A DNA stretch of 64,000 nucleotides, taken from NCBI GenBank assembly GCA_030656215.1, contig JAUSOD010000076.1:1-64000 (forward strand), given 5' to 3'. Under the pieces are notes generated by a model. That model was given only the letters and a program-made list of their open reading frames with translations. It was not told where the DNA came from and searched no databases. The position numbers and the translations under genes are program-made. Of this stretch, positions 1 through 7,489 are shown piece by piece; position 1 is the first letter of the stretch; each line of letters opens with the position of its first letter. This DNA is from Azoarcus sp. Lineage in GTDB: Bacteria; Pseudomonadota; Gammaproteobacteria; Burkholderiales; Rhodocyclaceae.

Positions 1-140
1 ACGCCGATCCGGCGCTGGCTCCTATGTGCCGATCCGCGACTGGCTCCAATATGCCGATCACAGGGTGGCTTCAATGTGCCGATCACAAGGTGGCTCCATT
101 GTGCCGATCATCAAATGGCTCCTATGTGCCGGTCGGTGAC
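1..140. repeat. 25-bp tandem repeats, possible IS21-type element end
   Basis: Five consecutive 25-bp units start at 16, 41, 66, 91 and 116, with a partial unit before them. Each begins TGGCTCC (or TGGCTTC) and carries a core of the form ATGTGCCGATC. The five spacings are identical and the last few bases of each unit vary. Multiple internal copies of a transposase-binding repeat near the terminus are typical of IS21-family elements, and TGTGCCGATC-like repeats fit that picture. No transposase gene is inside the window, so the family assignment is inference. The repeats abut a truncated gene tail at 142, which supports an insertion boundary here. Confidence 0.55.
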
Positions 141-141
141 A

Positions 142-245
142 GGCAGATTTCGTCGGCACATCAAGCTGTCGTCGGTGCAGGACATCACTGGAAAACGTGT
201 CCGTGAGTATCTGCTCTTGGCGCTCAATGCGTCCGTTGAACCGTG
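142..245 (+). pseudogene. 3' fragment of a DUF1801-family gene
   Basis: This stretch encodes an in-frame tail (starting GRFRRHIKLSS and ending in a stop at 243-245) that is nearly the same as the last 34 codons of the intact DUF1801 gene at 4465-4824. The DNA of 142-250 aligns base for base with 4720-4828, at roughly 90 percent identity by eye. The 5' part is missing and the 25-bp repeats stand in its place. It is therefore a paralogue truncated by an insertion or rearrangement. It has no start and is not expected to make a protein. Confidence 0.75.
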
Positions 246-273
246 AGACCACGCACTTTGCACGTTCTTCCGG

Positions 274-909
274 CTATGCAGCCACATGGGCTTTCTTGGT
301 TCGCAGGTTCGACAAGTAGATGTTATCCGGCTCGAGTGCCCTGCGTTCGCGCATTGCAACTACCCAATCCTTTGTCGTTGTGACCGCTGCGAAGTTGGAA
401 TGGAACACGGTGCAGAAGACCCGGTGGATCTCCTCCGCGCTCGCGCGTCCGCCAGCGTTTTCGTACGGCAGCGCGCCCGTCGCATCAGACAGCAACTCGA
501 CCTTAAATCCATCATGCGTGGCATGGTAGATAGTAGCTGCATCGCAGTTGTGCGTCATGTAGCCGACAATTGTGAGCGTATCGATGGTATGGGCAGACAG
601 CCACTGCTTCAGATCGGTACCGGCAAAGACACTTGCCATGGTTTTGTTGATGCGGTGATCCGCCGGGCGGTCGGCGACGATGGAGTGCAGTTGCCATCCA
701 TGGGACCCTTTGGCAAACACCGGAAAACCTTCGGGTGCGTCATGTTGCACCACGATGACGGGGATGCCAGCCTCTGCGGCCGCGTCCATTGCCAGTCCGA
801 TGTTGGGCAGCGATACTTCGACAGGCGGGTGTTCGATGCGCAGATTACCCATGACGTATTCATTCTGCACGTCAATCACGATCAAGGCACGGCGAGGGGA
901 TGTAGGCAT
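274..909 (-). CDS. isochorismatase-family cysteine hydrolase
   Basis: A 211-residue cytoplasmic hydrolase of the isochorismatase/nicotinamidase superfamily. The expected triad is visible: Asp in the N-terminal ALIVIDVQNEY strand, Lys in NKTMASVF, and Cys in the MTHNCDAAT nucleophile turn, which follows a VGYMTHN strand. Length is normal for the family (180-220). These enzymes hydrolyse amides, vinyl ethers or related bonds, and the substrate cannot be told from sequence. It is divergent from a GlxA-type AraC regulator 121 bp away. That arrangement is common for such hydrolases and suggests the regulator controls it. The start ATG at 909 is followed directly by the typical RALIVIDVQ core. Confidence 0.85.
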   Translation of the reverse strand: MPTSPRRALIVIDVQNEYVMGNLRIEHPPVEVSLPNIGLAMDAAAEAGIPVIVVQHDAPEGFPVFAKGSHGWQLHSIVADRPADHRINKTMASVFAGTDLKQWLSAHTIDTLTIVGYMTHNCDAATIYHATHDGFKVELLSDATGALPYENAGGRASAEEIHRVFCTVFHSNFAAVTTTKDWVVAMRERRALEPDNIYLSNLRTKKAHVAA

Positions 910-1030
910 ACTGTTCTCCGATTATGGTTTTGGCCAGCGAGGATGCGTGCTTCCTCAATGAGCTGCATTCTCTGCTCGTCGGGGATCGCCGACGAGCGGC
1001 CTGAAGGACGATATTCGATACAATCGGGCC

Positions 1031-2029
1031 ATGCCTAAAGTACCGCCCCAATCCAGAGCGCTCAAAGTTGCTGTCGTCGCCTTCGATGGCATGACCCCCT
1101 TCCATCTCTCCGTGCCGTGCCTGATTTTTGGCGCCGTTCTCGACGCACCCCGCGCGCAGACATTCGAGGTGCTTGTCTGTGCCGCCAATGACGCGCCTCT
1201 GCGCACCTCGGCCGGCTTTTCGATTGCTACTGAGTTTGGCTTGGCGGCAATCGATGATGCCGACATCGTGATCATGCCGGCTTGGCACGACGACTGCCGC
1301 AGCGCGCCGGCGGCCCTGCTTGATGCACTGCGTCGCGCCCACAAGCGCGGAGCCAGGATCGTGGGTCTGTGCCTTGGCGCGTTTCCCTTGGCGGAAGCGG
1401 GCCTGCTGGATGGCAGGTGCGCAACGACGCACTGGGAAGCTGCTGCCGAATTGGTCAGGCGCCATCCCGAGGTAAACGTGGATCGGGAAGTGCTGTATGT
1501 CGATGAAGGCGACGTGCTCACCTCCGCAGGGGTTGCCGCTGGCCTGGACTGCTGCCTGCACCTGTTACGCCAGATTTCCGGTGCAGACGTGGCCAACAAG
1601 GTGGCACGGAGACTCCTGATCGCCCCGCATCGTCAGGGAGGCCAAGCCCAGTTCATCGAGCGCCCGCTACCAGTCTCCAGCAGCGATGGCCGTTTCGCCC
1701 AGGTGCTCGAATGGGTGGCAGCGCATCTGGAGCAGGCGCACAGCATTGATTCGCTTGCGGAACGGGCGGCCATGAGCAGAAGGAATTTCACCCGGCATTT
1801 CCGCCACGCCACTGGCACGTCTTTCAAGCAGTGGTTACTGAATCAGCGCATGGCGCATGCGCAGCGGATGCTTGAAAGCAGCGATGCATCAATCGACCTG
1901 GTCGCGCAAAAGGCGGGGTTCGGCACGGCGCTTTCGCTACGGCAGCATTTCCGCACTGCGCTTCGTACCTCGCCATCGCACTACCGCAAGCAGTTCAGAG
2001 CGAATTCATCGGCTAACGCGCTGCTATAG
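1031..2029 (+). CDS. GlxA-family AraC-type transcriptional regulator
   Basis: A 332-residue regulator with an N-terminal DJ-1/PfpI-like domain (about residues 10-180, nucleophile-elbow-like segment VGLCLGAFPLAEAG) and a C-terminal AraC double helix-turn-helix (about 215-320, with SLAERAAMSRRNFTRHFR and the second HTH near VAQKAGFGTALSLRQHF). This is the GlxA architecture. Members of the family usually sense small nitrogenous or amide metabolites and activate an adjacent hydrolase gene. The divergent isochorismatase-type gene at 274-909 is the likely target. The start at 1031 lies just after the shared intergenic region. Confidence 0.88.
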   Translation: MPKVPPQSRALKVAVVAFDGMTPFHLSVPCLIFGAVLDAPRAQTFEVLVCAANDAPLRTSAGFSIATEFGLAAIDDADIVIMPAWHDDCRSAPAALLDALRRAHKRGARIVGLCLGAFPLAEAGLLDGRCATTHWEAAAELVRRHPEVNVDREVLYVDEGDVLTSAGVAAGLDCCLHLLRQISGADVANKVARRLLIAPHRQGGQAQFIERPLPVSSSDGRFAQVLEWVAAHLEQAHSIDSLAERAAMSRRNFTRHFRHATGTSFKQWLLNQRMAHAQRMLESSDASIDLVAQKAGFGTALSLRQHFRTALRTSPSHYRKQFRANSSANALL

Positions 2030-2077
2030 CGACGAGGCGCGGGCGCCGCCTTGGCAAGGACACGAGGGCACCCGAGC

Positions 2078-2275
2078 CTACTTCCTGAACAGTTCATCGA
2101 GCGGATTGGATTTCTCCGCCGGGTTCGCTGCGATCCGACGGCGGGAGAAGTCCTCCTCGATGTTGTCGCGGTAATAACTCCACGCCGAACTCGAACCCGA
2201 CAGCCGCCGCCAGATCTCTTCGCCGACTCCGGCATACTCGATCGCGCTACCATCGGGCCATGTGCACGACAGCAT
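2078..2275 (-). CDS. small KTSC-domain-like protein
   Basis: A 65-residue reading frame. The segment GSAIEYAGVGEEIWRRLSGS followed by SAWSYYRDNIEEDF resembles the KTSC domain pattern: a YxYxGVP-type strand, an alanine/leucine helix, then a GxYFNxxI-type end. The domain function is not established (it has been linked to RNA-related proteins). An in-frame stop about 30 codons upstream limits the start, and the ATG at 2275 leaves a slightly short N-terminus. It lies downstream of the cupin gene in the same direction with a 48-bp gap, so the two may be co-transcribed. The assignment is by pattern only. Confidence 0.5.
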   Translation of the reverse strand: MLSCTWPDGSAIEYAGVGEEIWRRLSGSSSAWSYYRDNIEEDFSRRRIAANPAEKSNPLDELFRK

Positions 2276-2323
2276 ACGAGATGCCGGGGTGGACCGCGGA
2301 CGTGCGCAGTGCCGACCATCAGC

Positions 2324-2701
2324 TCAAGACGCCCACGGCAACTCGATCGGCTGGCCGTCTGGAAAGAACACCGCAACCGGCGTCATCGAGAACACGCCGA
2401 TCAGCTCGAGCGCCGTGTCGCCCACGTTGAGAATCTGATGCGGCGCGTTGCGCGGCACGATCAGCGTCGTATCCGGGCCGAAGCGATGCACCTGCCCGTC
2501 GAGGTGCAACTCGCCGCAGCCTGCCACCACCAACACCACCTCTTCGCAGTCGTGCCGATGTGGGGGGGTCGCGCCGCCGGACGCGATGCTGTTCTTCCAG
2601 ATGGAAAGCTGCTTCAGGCCGTTCTGGGAACCGGCGAGGGTGACGTTTTCGATGCCGGGCAGTGCTGCGCGGGGCAGCTCCGAGTTCTGGATGACGTTCA
2701 T
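2324..2701 (-). CDS. cupin-domain protein
   Basis: A 125-residue single-domain cupin. Motif 1 is seen as PPHRHDCEEVVLVVAGCGELH (His-x-His with Glu), and motif 2 around VPRNAPHQILNVGD. The protein begins with an ENVTL/GLKQLSIW segment typical of small metal-binding cupins that precede the barrel. Substrate unknown. It is divergent from the LysR gene at 2812 with a 110-bp shared intergenic region, so it is a likely target of that regulator. Confidence 0.85.
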   Translation of the reverse strand: MNVIQNSELPRAALPGIENVTLAGSQNGLKQLSIWKNSIASGGATPPHRHDCEEVVLVVAGCGELHLDGQVHRFGPDTTLIVPRNAPHQILNVGDTALELIGVFSMTPVAVFFPDGQPIELPWAS

Positions 2702-2811
2702 GGTTCGCTCCTTGGTTGTGTGTGAACCCAGTATGGCTGCGCGCGATTAAGGCGTGAACGGCAATGGAAGTCGTATTATTGGCGACTCAATATCTTCAAT
2801 AGGGGCGAGCC

Positions 2812-3735
2812 ATGGTCAGTTTCGAGCTCATCGTGTCGTTCGCCTCGGCGGCACGCCATGCGAGTTTCGCAGCCGCGGCGCGCGAGCTGGGCCTGTCGCC
2901 GTCAGCCGTGGCCAAGAACGTTGCGCGACTCGAGGCGCAGCTGGGCGTGCGGCTGTTCCACCGCACCACGCGGCAGGTCAGCTTGTCGCCGGACGGCGAA
3001 ACGCTGTATGAGCGATGCCAGCGCATCCTGGACGAGGTCGAATCGCTCGACGCCGCCGCGGCAGGCGCCCGTGCCGAGCCGCGAGGCACCCTCCGCATCG
3101 ACATGCCTGTTGTCTACGGCCGGCTGGTCCTGCTGCCGATCCTGGCGAAGCTCCGGGCGTGCTATCCGCAGCTGAAGATCGACGCGCGCTTTTCCGATCA
3201 ATTCGTCGACATCAATCTCGAGGGCCTCGATGCCGCCGTGCGCATCGGGCCGCTGGCCGACTCGCGTCTCGTCGGACGCACGTTCGATCAGCAAGTACTG
3301 TGGTGCTGCGCGAGTCCCGACTACATCGCGCGTCACGGCCACCCCCGCTCTCCCGACGAGCTGTCGGCGCACACCTGCCTGCTGTTCCGGATGCCATCGA
3401 GCGGCCGCGATCGGCCATGGCAGTTTCGCGTCGGCAAGCGCGACTGCTCCGTGCTGCCCGAAAGCGCGGTGCGGCTTGGCGATGGCGAAGCGCTCGTCGC
3501 AGCCGCGGCCGCCGGCATGGGACTCATCCAGGTGCCGAGCTACATGGTCGAGCATGAAGCCGGGCGCGGGCGGCTGGTGGAGGTCCTTCCACGGCACAGG
3601 CCGGCGCCGCTACCGATTTCCCTGGTGTATCCCAGCCATCGCCACATTCCCCTGCGGGTGCAGGCGGTCGCCGAGGCCCTTGCCGAACTGCATGGGACTG
3701 GCCGCATCGCGAGTTGGTCCGGCCAACCGCGATGA
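2812..3735 (+). CDS. LysR-family transcriptional regulator
   Basis: A 307-residue LysR regulator: N-terminal winged HTH (residues about 1-60, AARELGLSPSAVAKNVARLE and FHRTTRQVSLSPDG) and a type-2 periplasmic-binding-like effector domain after residue 85. The PRGTLRIDMP junction resembles the CrgA/DsdC-like group that often controls oxidoreductases. The likely target is the divergent cupin gene. The 3' end runs directly into the remnant of a PIN-like gene on the opposite strand, but the C-terminus has normal length and looks intact. Confidence 0.88.
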   Translation: MVSFELIVSFASAARHASFAAAARELGLSPSAVAKNVARLEAQLGVRLFHRTTRQVSLSPDGETLYERCQRILDEVESLDAAAAGARAEPRGTLRIDMPVVYGRLVLLPILAKLRACYPQLKIDARFSDQFVDINLEGLDAAVRIGPLADSRLVGRTFDQQVLWCCASPDYIARHGHPRSPDELSAHTCLLFRMPSSGRDRPWQFRVGKRDCSVLPESAVRLGDGEALVAAAAAGMGLIQVPSYMVEHEAGRGRLVEVLPRHRPAPLPISLVYPSHRHIPLRVQAVAEALAELHGTGRIASWSGQPR

Positions 3736-3741
3736 AAATGG

Positions 3742-3924
3742 CGCCCCGAGCACCACATACGCCGCCCGTTCGCCAGAGTTCTGCATCGCCAGCACGAGAT
3801 CGACCGGCAGCTTTGTGTTCTTCGGGCCGAGAAACACGATTACCCGGAAGTGCTCGCCCTTGAGCAGTTCGAGCGACTTCACATGGACGTTCTCAAAGTC
3901 GATCAGGACATGGTTCGTTCGCAA
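3742..3924 (-). pseudogene. truncated PIN-like (NYN-type) domain gene
   Basis: The frame starting at 3924 begins MRTNHVLIDFENVHVKSLEL and continues through FRVIVFLGPKNTKLPVDLVL to YVVLGA. This is the N-terminal third of a family of PIN-like nuclease-fold proteins (DYENVQ strand with the first acidic residues, then a FLGPKNTKLP turn). After about residue 61 the similarity stops and the frame runs into sequence complementary to the end of the LysR gene. The acidic residues of the second half of the fold are absent, so this is a deletion-truncated gene, not a functional nuclease. Confidence 0.7.
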
Positions 3925-4131
3925 GCTTCACTCCGGTTCTGCGACAATCGGATCGCGGACGCATACATTGGCAATGGTCTGCAGCGTCCTTTGTCATCAA
4001 GCTGGGCAATAGGGATTGCCGGGATCAACGGTAAGGCCTCGTGATGCGATCATGTTCGAGGAGACCCGACGCGGTGCAGTTCAGTTGCATGGCGATGAGG
4101 ACCTATTTCTCATATCAACTTTGAAAACGAC

Positions 4132-4420
4132 ATCAAGACCCACGGCACCCTCACCAAATGGAATGACGATCGCGGCTTCGGCTTCATCACCCCGGCACAG
4201 GGTGGCGCGGAGGTCCGTGGTGTTTGCCTGTGAGCACTATTCGGGCGGCGTTGGCAACTTGATGGGTGCACTGGGCACGAGCGCGCAGCAGCGCCATGTT
4301 CCGGCCGCCAAGCAGGCCCCCGTGCAGACCTTTCGCTGCGATGGCCTCACGCATTGCTCGCAGATGACGTCCTGCGCGGAGGCAATCTTGCGAAATGCAA
4401 TGGTGCGGGGGCTGAACGGC
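4132..4420 (+). pseudogene. frameshifted cold-shock/excalibur-domain gene remnant
   Basis: From 4132 one frame reads IKTHGTLTKWNDDRGFGFIT then PAQGGAEV, a clear cold-shock domain N-terminus (RNP1-like GFGFIT). About 115 bp later, in another frame, 4322-4405 reads VQTFRCDGLTHCSQMTSCAE, the start of an excalibur calcium-binding domain with its Cys pairs. Proteins joining these two domains are known in proteobacteria. Here the start codon appears as ATC, the CSD stops early, the domains are out of frame and the DGDGDG end of the excalibur domain is missing. It is a decayed gene. Confidence 0.72.
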
Positions 4421-4464
4421 CGCGCCAGGCGCTGTTCTCAAGCAAGATTACAAGGACTGACCTG

Positions 4465-4824
4465 ATGCCGACCGACCGCATTTCAAGATTGCTCGAAGAC
4501 CTGCGCCTGCTCGATTCCGGGCGCTTCGAGCTTGTGCAGGCACTGAGGGAGATCATTCTTGGTCTGGATGCCTCCGTCTCCGAGGAGGTGAAGTACGGCG
4601 GGTTCCTGTTCTCCGCTGACAAGCCGTTCTGTGGCGTCTTCTCCTACGCAAAGCACGTTTCGCTGGAGTTCGGTGCGGGCGCATCACTCCCGGACACGTT
4701 CAAGGTGCTGGAGGGCGAAGGCAAGTTGCGTCGGCACATCAAGCTCTCGTCTGTGCAGGACATCGCTGCAAAACATGTCCGTGAGTATCTGCTTCTGGCG
4801 CTCAATGCGTCCTTGAAACGGTGA
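4465..4824 (+). CDS. DUF1801 domain-containing protein
   Basis: A 119-residue protein with the DUF1801 (YdhG-like) pattern: a helix containing LVQALREIILGLD, the VSEEVKYGGFLFSADKPFC strand pair, and the SLEFGAGASLPD/HIKLSS end with a C-terminal helix. The function of this small fold is unknown. The ATG at 4465 opens right at the family's start (MPTDRI), so upstream codons in the same frame belong to the decayed excalibur gene. A second, truncated copy of its 3' end is at 142-245. It is followed by a nucleotidyltransferase-like gene 171 bp downstream. Confidence 0.8.
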   Translation: MPTDRISRLLEDLRLLDSGRFELVQALREIILGLDASVSEEVKYGGFLFSADKPFCGVFSYAKHVSLEFGAGASLPDTFKVLEGEGKLRRHIKLSSVQDIAAKHVREYLLLALNASLKR

Positions 4825-4995
4825 GACCAACCATTGTGGTCGACGGCGCTCCACCGTGAGGACATCCGTCTCCGAGCACTACAACCCAAGAAACGGAGAG
4901 TTGACGCTTGCAGGCCGAAGGCGGGATTCGCGCTGACTTGCAGCGGATTTGGGCCGATAGCCCATCGAACGACAACCGTCCATGGTGTAAAGACA

Positions 4996-5295
4996 ATGCC
5001 CCGCCCGTCCTTCCTCGACACCGACACACTTGCTGAACTCTGCCGCCAGCACGACATTCGACGTCTTGCGCTGTTCGGCTCGCAACTGAAAGGCACTGCA
5101 AAGCCGGACAGTGCCGTCGATTTCCTGGTCGAATTCGAGCACAGGCACCCCCCTGGCTTGCTAGGCATATCCGGGCTCGAGATCGAACTCTCCGAGTTGC
5201 TGGGTCGCAAGGTCGATCTGCGGACGGAAGCGGAGCTCTCACGCTATTTCAGGGGAGACGTCGTTCGCAGTGCGGAGGTCATGTATGCAGGCTGA
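4996..5295 (+). CDS. MNT-type nucleotidyltransferase-fold protein, probably inactive
   Basis: A 99-residue minimal nucleotidyltransferase: helix [20 protein letters not shown], then [17 protein letters not shown], then [20 protein letters not shown]. The family motif is GS-x10-DxD. Here the first Asp of the pair is Ala (SAVD in place of SDVD), so one metal ligand is missing. MNT proteins usually act as antitoxins that modify or bind a HEPN partner. No HEPN gene follows, although the end of this gene (ATGCAGGC region at 5286) is where a partner would normally begin. It may be an orphan remnant. A piece of its 3' end recurs at 7427-7474. Confidence 0.75.
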   Translation: MPRPSFLDTDTLAELCRQHDIRRLALFGSQLKGTAKPDSAVDFLVEFEHRHPPGLLGISGLEIELSELLGRKVDLRTEAELSRYFRGDVVRSAEVMYAG

Positions 5296-5363
5296 AGGCC
5301 CACCGCAGGCCAGATGCGGAGTTCCGTTCGGTTTATCTTCTGCAGGACACCTCCTTACTGCTC

Positions 5364-5963
5364 CTAATCCGTCGCGGCCTCGCCCGCTTCAACGGCTCCG
5401 GCCGCGCTGTCGGCGTTTGGCTCTGCGTCTGAAGCCGGCGTGTTCCCAATTTGCGCCTGAAGCTTGTCCATCGAATCGATAAAGTCTTTGGCAACGGATT
5501 CGTGCTCCGCTACCCGCTCAATGCGGGCAAGCACCTGCGGGAGCCACTTCGGTCGCATGTCTTCTGGTGCGGTGATCACGTCAGCGGCTTGGACCATTTG
5601 CTTCTTCATCAGCACACCTTGGCGGATAATCCAGACTTGTGCAGACCGGAGCATCACTTCCGGCTCCCTTCCCTCGCAAGACTTCTTGTTGATGAGGATA
5701 GCCTGACCGGCGGTCTTGTCAGGCTCCGGGGGACGGACAAGAACGCCGTTGCTATCGACCTCCTCCCAATCCCGAACGTAGGGGACCATGAGGCCACTAA
5801 AGTCACACTTACCCTCTTCACGCCACCCCTCGCGGTACAAGTGGACTTCCGTGACTTGCTCACGGTCCTCCCCCTTCTTGGCGACGTACATGTCCTTGGA
5901 GTACATGGTGATATCGGCGAGCATTACTCCACCGAGAAAAAGCAAGTTCAAAAATTCCAGCAT
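5364..5963 (-). CDS. hypothetical protein, lower-GC island
   Basis: A 199-residue protein I do not recognise. The N-terminus is hydrophobic (MLEFLNLLFLGGVMLADI), followed by a soluble, charged body with a central strand-rich part (VTEVHLYREGWREEGKCDFS), a helical part (WLPQVLARIERVAEHESVAK) and an Ala/Glu/Asp-rich tail. A better ribosome site (GGTGGAG, 2 bp before ATG) supports an internal start at about 5924, which would remove most of the hydrophobic leader. It lies 167 bp downstream of the riboswitch-controlled lipoprotein gene in the same direction, so it may belong to that transcript. Base composition is lower in GC than the rest of the window, hinting at transfer. Confidence 0.55.
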   Translation of the reverse strand: MLEFLNLLFLGGVMLADITMYSKDMYVAKKGEDREQVTEVHLYREGWREEGKCDFSGLMVPYVRDWEEVDSNGVLVRPPEPDKTAGQAILINKKSCEGREPEVMLRSAQVWIIRQGVLMKKQMVQAADVITAPEDMRPKWLPQVLARIERVAEHESVAKDFIDSMDKLQAQIGNTPASDAEPNADSAAGAVEAGEAATD

Positions 5964-6130
5964 TCTTCAATCTCATCTTGTTGATGACTAGCGTGGGTTG
6001 GAAGCTCAAAATTGCATTGGCGTCGTCCAGAACCTTCGTAGCACGGTCGCCGTGTGCAGGCGACAGGTTAGTGGTCCGACACTTATCGCAGATGTCCCAC
6101 AGTGGGCAATCTGAAGTACTACCCGCGATC

Positions 6131-6967
6131 TTAGTCGTTGGCCGTATCTGCCATCATTTTTTTGATACCGTCGACCTCGGCTTGGCTGTAGGTCGTTGTG
6201 CCGTCACCCTTTACGAAATATCTGTAGCCAAAGGCATAAACGACCTTCGACCCGTTACGGTAGGGAAATACAACAACTGAGGCAATGACGTTTCCGCGGG
6301 GACTTGGAACGAGGAACTGCTGAGACTTTTCAATATCCAGAGAGGTCACTTTCAATTCGTCACGATAAGCATGCCAAACTGTCGCCGGCACCGGACTCAG
6401 CTTGCGCTTGTAGTTTGAGAAGACGGAGACATCATTAAACGCCGTGTTGATCTCACCTTTGAACTCCTCTGTATATGGAACTAAAACGGCAGTCGAGGCA
6501 CAGGCGTTGCTCACACTCGTCCCAATTTTCTCATTGTTCCACTTCGGAATACCCGTGATCGAGAAATCCTGGATATCAGACCACATTGTCTTCGGGCATT
6601 GAAGCGTCACTTTGTACTCAGTGTCGGATTCCTCAATGACCAGAGGAAAACTAACTGCAATGACATTGTAGTTCAATGCCAAAGCCCACTTCCACTTTGC
6701 TTCAAACGCGCCTACTTGGCCGTTATAGACCAAAGTCGCGTCTTGCAGCATATCTTCACGGAGTGAGCTTTGAATACTGGCAATGATGGCATCGCGACCA
6801 ACCGCCTTGTTAGTGGGTGTTATCTTTTGAACCCTGAAGGTTCTGTCTTTGGCCGGACTGGCGATACTGATTGCGTTCCCGCTCCCAACCTGACCTTTTG
6901 CGGCTTGGCCTGCACATCCCGCAACAGCAACGCTGGCAACGATAACAACCGCAAAAATAAAACGCAT
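6131..6967 (-). CDS. lipoprotein under cyclic-di-GMP riboswitch control
   Basis: A 278-residue protein with a lipoprotein signal peptide (MRFIFAVVIVASVAVAGC, lipobox VAGC, Cys17), so it is likely anchored to the outer membrane. The mature part is rich in beta strands and has no domain I can name. Features include a paired DIQDFSITGIPKW and a conserved-looking FPYRNGSKVVYAFGYRYFV near the end. The ATG at 6967 is chosen because GAGGG lies 4 bp upstream and the signal peptide starts there; the longer frame to 7078 runs through the terminator and riboswitch. Control by c-di-GMP suggests a role in adhesion, biofilm or envelope, which is inference. Confidence 0.7.
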   Translation of the reverse strand: MRFIFAVVIVASVAVAGCAGQAAKGQVGSGNAISIASPAKDRTFRVQKITPTNKAVGRDAIIASIQSSLREDMLQDATLVYNGQVGAFEAKWKWALALNYNVIAVSFPLVIEESDTEYKVTLQCPKTMWSDIQDFSITGIPKWNNEKIGTSVSNACASTAVLVPYTEEFKGEINTAFNDVSVFSNYKRKLSPVPATVWHAYRDELKVTSLDIEKSQQFLVPSPRGNVIASVVVFPYRNGSKVVYAFGYRYFVKGDGTTTYSQAEVDGIKKMMADTAND

Positions 6968-6987
6968 TATTCCCTCTTTTTTTTTGC

Positions 6988-7022
6988 AAAAAAAAAAGCC
7001 CTCGACCAAATTGGTTGAGGGC
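6988..7022 (-). terminator. intrinsic terminator downstream of the riboswitch
   Basis: On the minus strand the arms GCCCTC and GAGGGC enclose an inner AACCA/TGGT stem (one A-C mismatch) and a 3-nt loop. A run of ten T follows, ending about 20 bp before the lipoprotein start. It lies between the aptamer at 7055-7142 and the gene, the usual place for a riboswitch expression platform. The aptamer 5' segment TTGAAGGGC can pair with the terminator arm GCCCTCAA with one bulge, so aptamer and terminator may be linked. Confidence 0.82.
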
Positions 7023-7054
7023 CACATTTCTACTTGTGAGCAACAAACGCTTCG

Positions 7055-7142
7055 AACGTTTGGCAACCCCGCTGCCATAGAATAAATCTTTAGGCCGGTA
7101 GTTTTGCGTCCCCGCTTTTCAGTCGGGTATGCCCTTCAATGA
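7055..7142 (-). promoter_or_regulatory. cyclic-di-GMP-I (GEMM-I) riboswitch aptamer
   Basis: Read on the minus strand, this region has the diagnostic GEMM-I blocks in order: AGGGCATACC, a CCCG...CGGG hairpin with a GAAA tetraloop, GGGACGCAAAACTACCGG, CCTAAA (tetraloop receptor side, with TATGG opposite), and the P3 hairpin GGCAGCGGGGTTGCC. These match the well-known Vc2-type c-di-GMP aptamer (GGGACGCAAAGCC, CCGGCCTAAA, GGTAGCGGGGTTACC). It precedes a terminator and a lipoprotein gene. From established knowledge this class binds c-di-GMP. Pairing between TTGAAGGGC and the terminator arm suggests ligand binding favours termination, which is inference. Confidence 0.88.
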
Positions 7143-7250
7143 ACAGAGCATACAGTGCTTCAAGTGGAATGTCACTTCTACCGAATTATTTTGACTAATG
7201 CCCGTGCACAGGGCCTGTTGGTGGTCAGACCCATTCCAGTACACACAACC

Positions 7251-7340
7251 TCATAGCTCGCCGAGTTTTCGGGCGTGACGCAGGCCAGCGGCGACGTCGG
7301 TAATGCGCTGTAGTCCGAGCCAGATGGTCTTCACGCCCGA
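7251..7340 (-). pseudogene. possible transposase C-terminal tail
   Basis: The minus strand encodes GVKTIWLGLQRITDVAAGLR followed by HARKLGEL and a stop. The pattern (V-[KR]-x-[IL]-W-x-GLQR-[IL]-x-D-x-A-x-G) resembles the extreme C-terminus of IS4-type transposases. No catalytic part is present. It sits in a stretch made of gene fragments, consistent with past insertion activity. Recognition rests on a short peptide. Confidence 0.35.
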
Positions 7341-7426
7341 GAAATGCGAGAAATTGTCTGGGGCGACAGACCCATGCCATGGTGCGATCGCTGTCGGCAC
7401 TGCAACGGGCAGTGGCGCTCTCGCGC

Positions 7427-7474
7427 TATTTCAGGGCAGACGTCGTTCGCAGTGTGGAGGTCATGTATGCATCG
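7427..7474 (+). pseudogene. 3' fragment copy of the MNT nucleotidyltransferase gene
   Basis: In frame this reads LSRYFRADVVRSVEVMYA, almost the same as [18 protein letters not shown] at the end of the gene at 4996-5295. The DNA is about 90 percent identical over some 50 bp and stops matching two codons before the stop. Slightly upstream (7398-7423) GGCACTGCAA and CAGTG match the GTAKPDSA part, so the copy may have an internal deletion. With the DUF1801 tail at 142-245 it shows that both genes of the 4465-5295 pair once had second copies. Confidence 0.6.
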
Positions 7475-7489
7475 CGCCGCAATCCCTGA

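Noticed and set aside
1-140. CRISPR array
   Set aside because: The 25-bp units are directly contiguous with no unique spacers of constant length, so this is a tandem repeat.
6967-7078. Longer start for the lipoprotein gene
   Set aside because: These codons cover the riboswitch P3 hairpin and the terminator, and the signal peptide begins at 6967.
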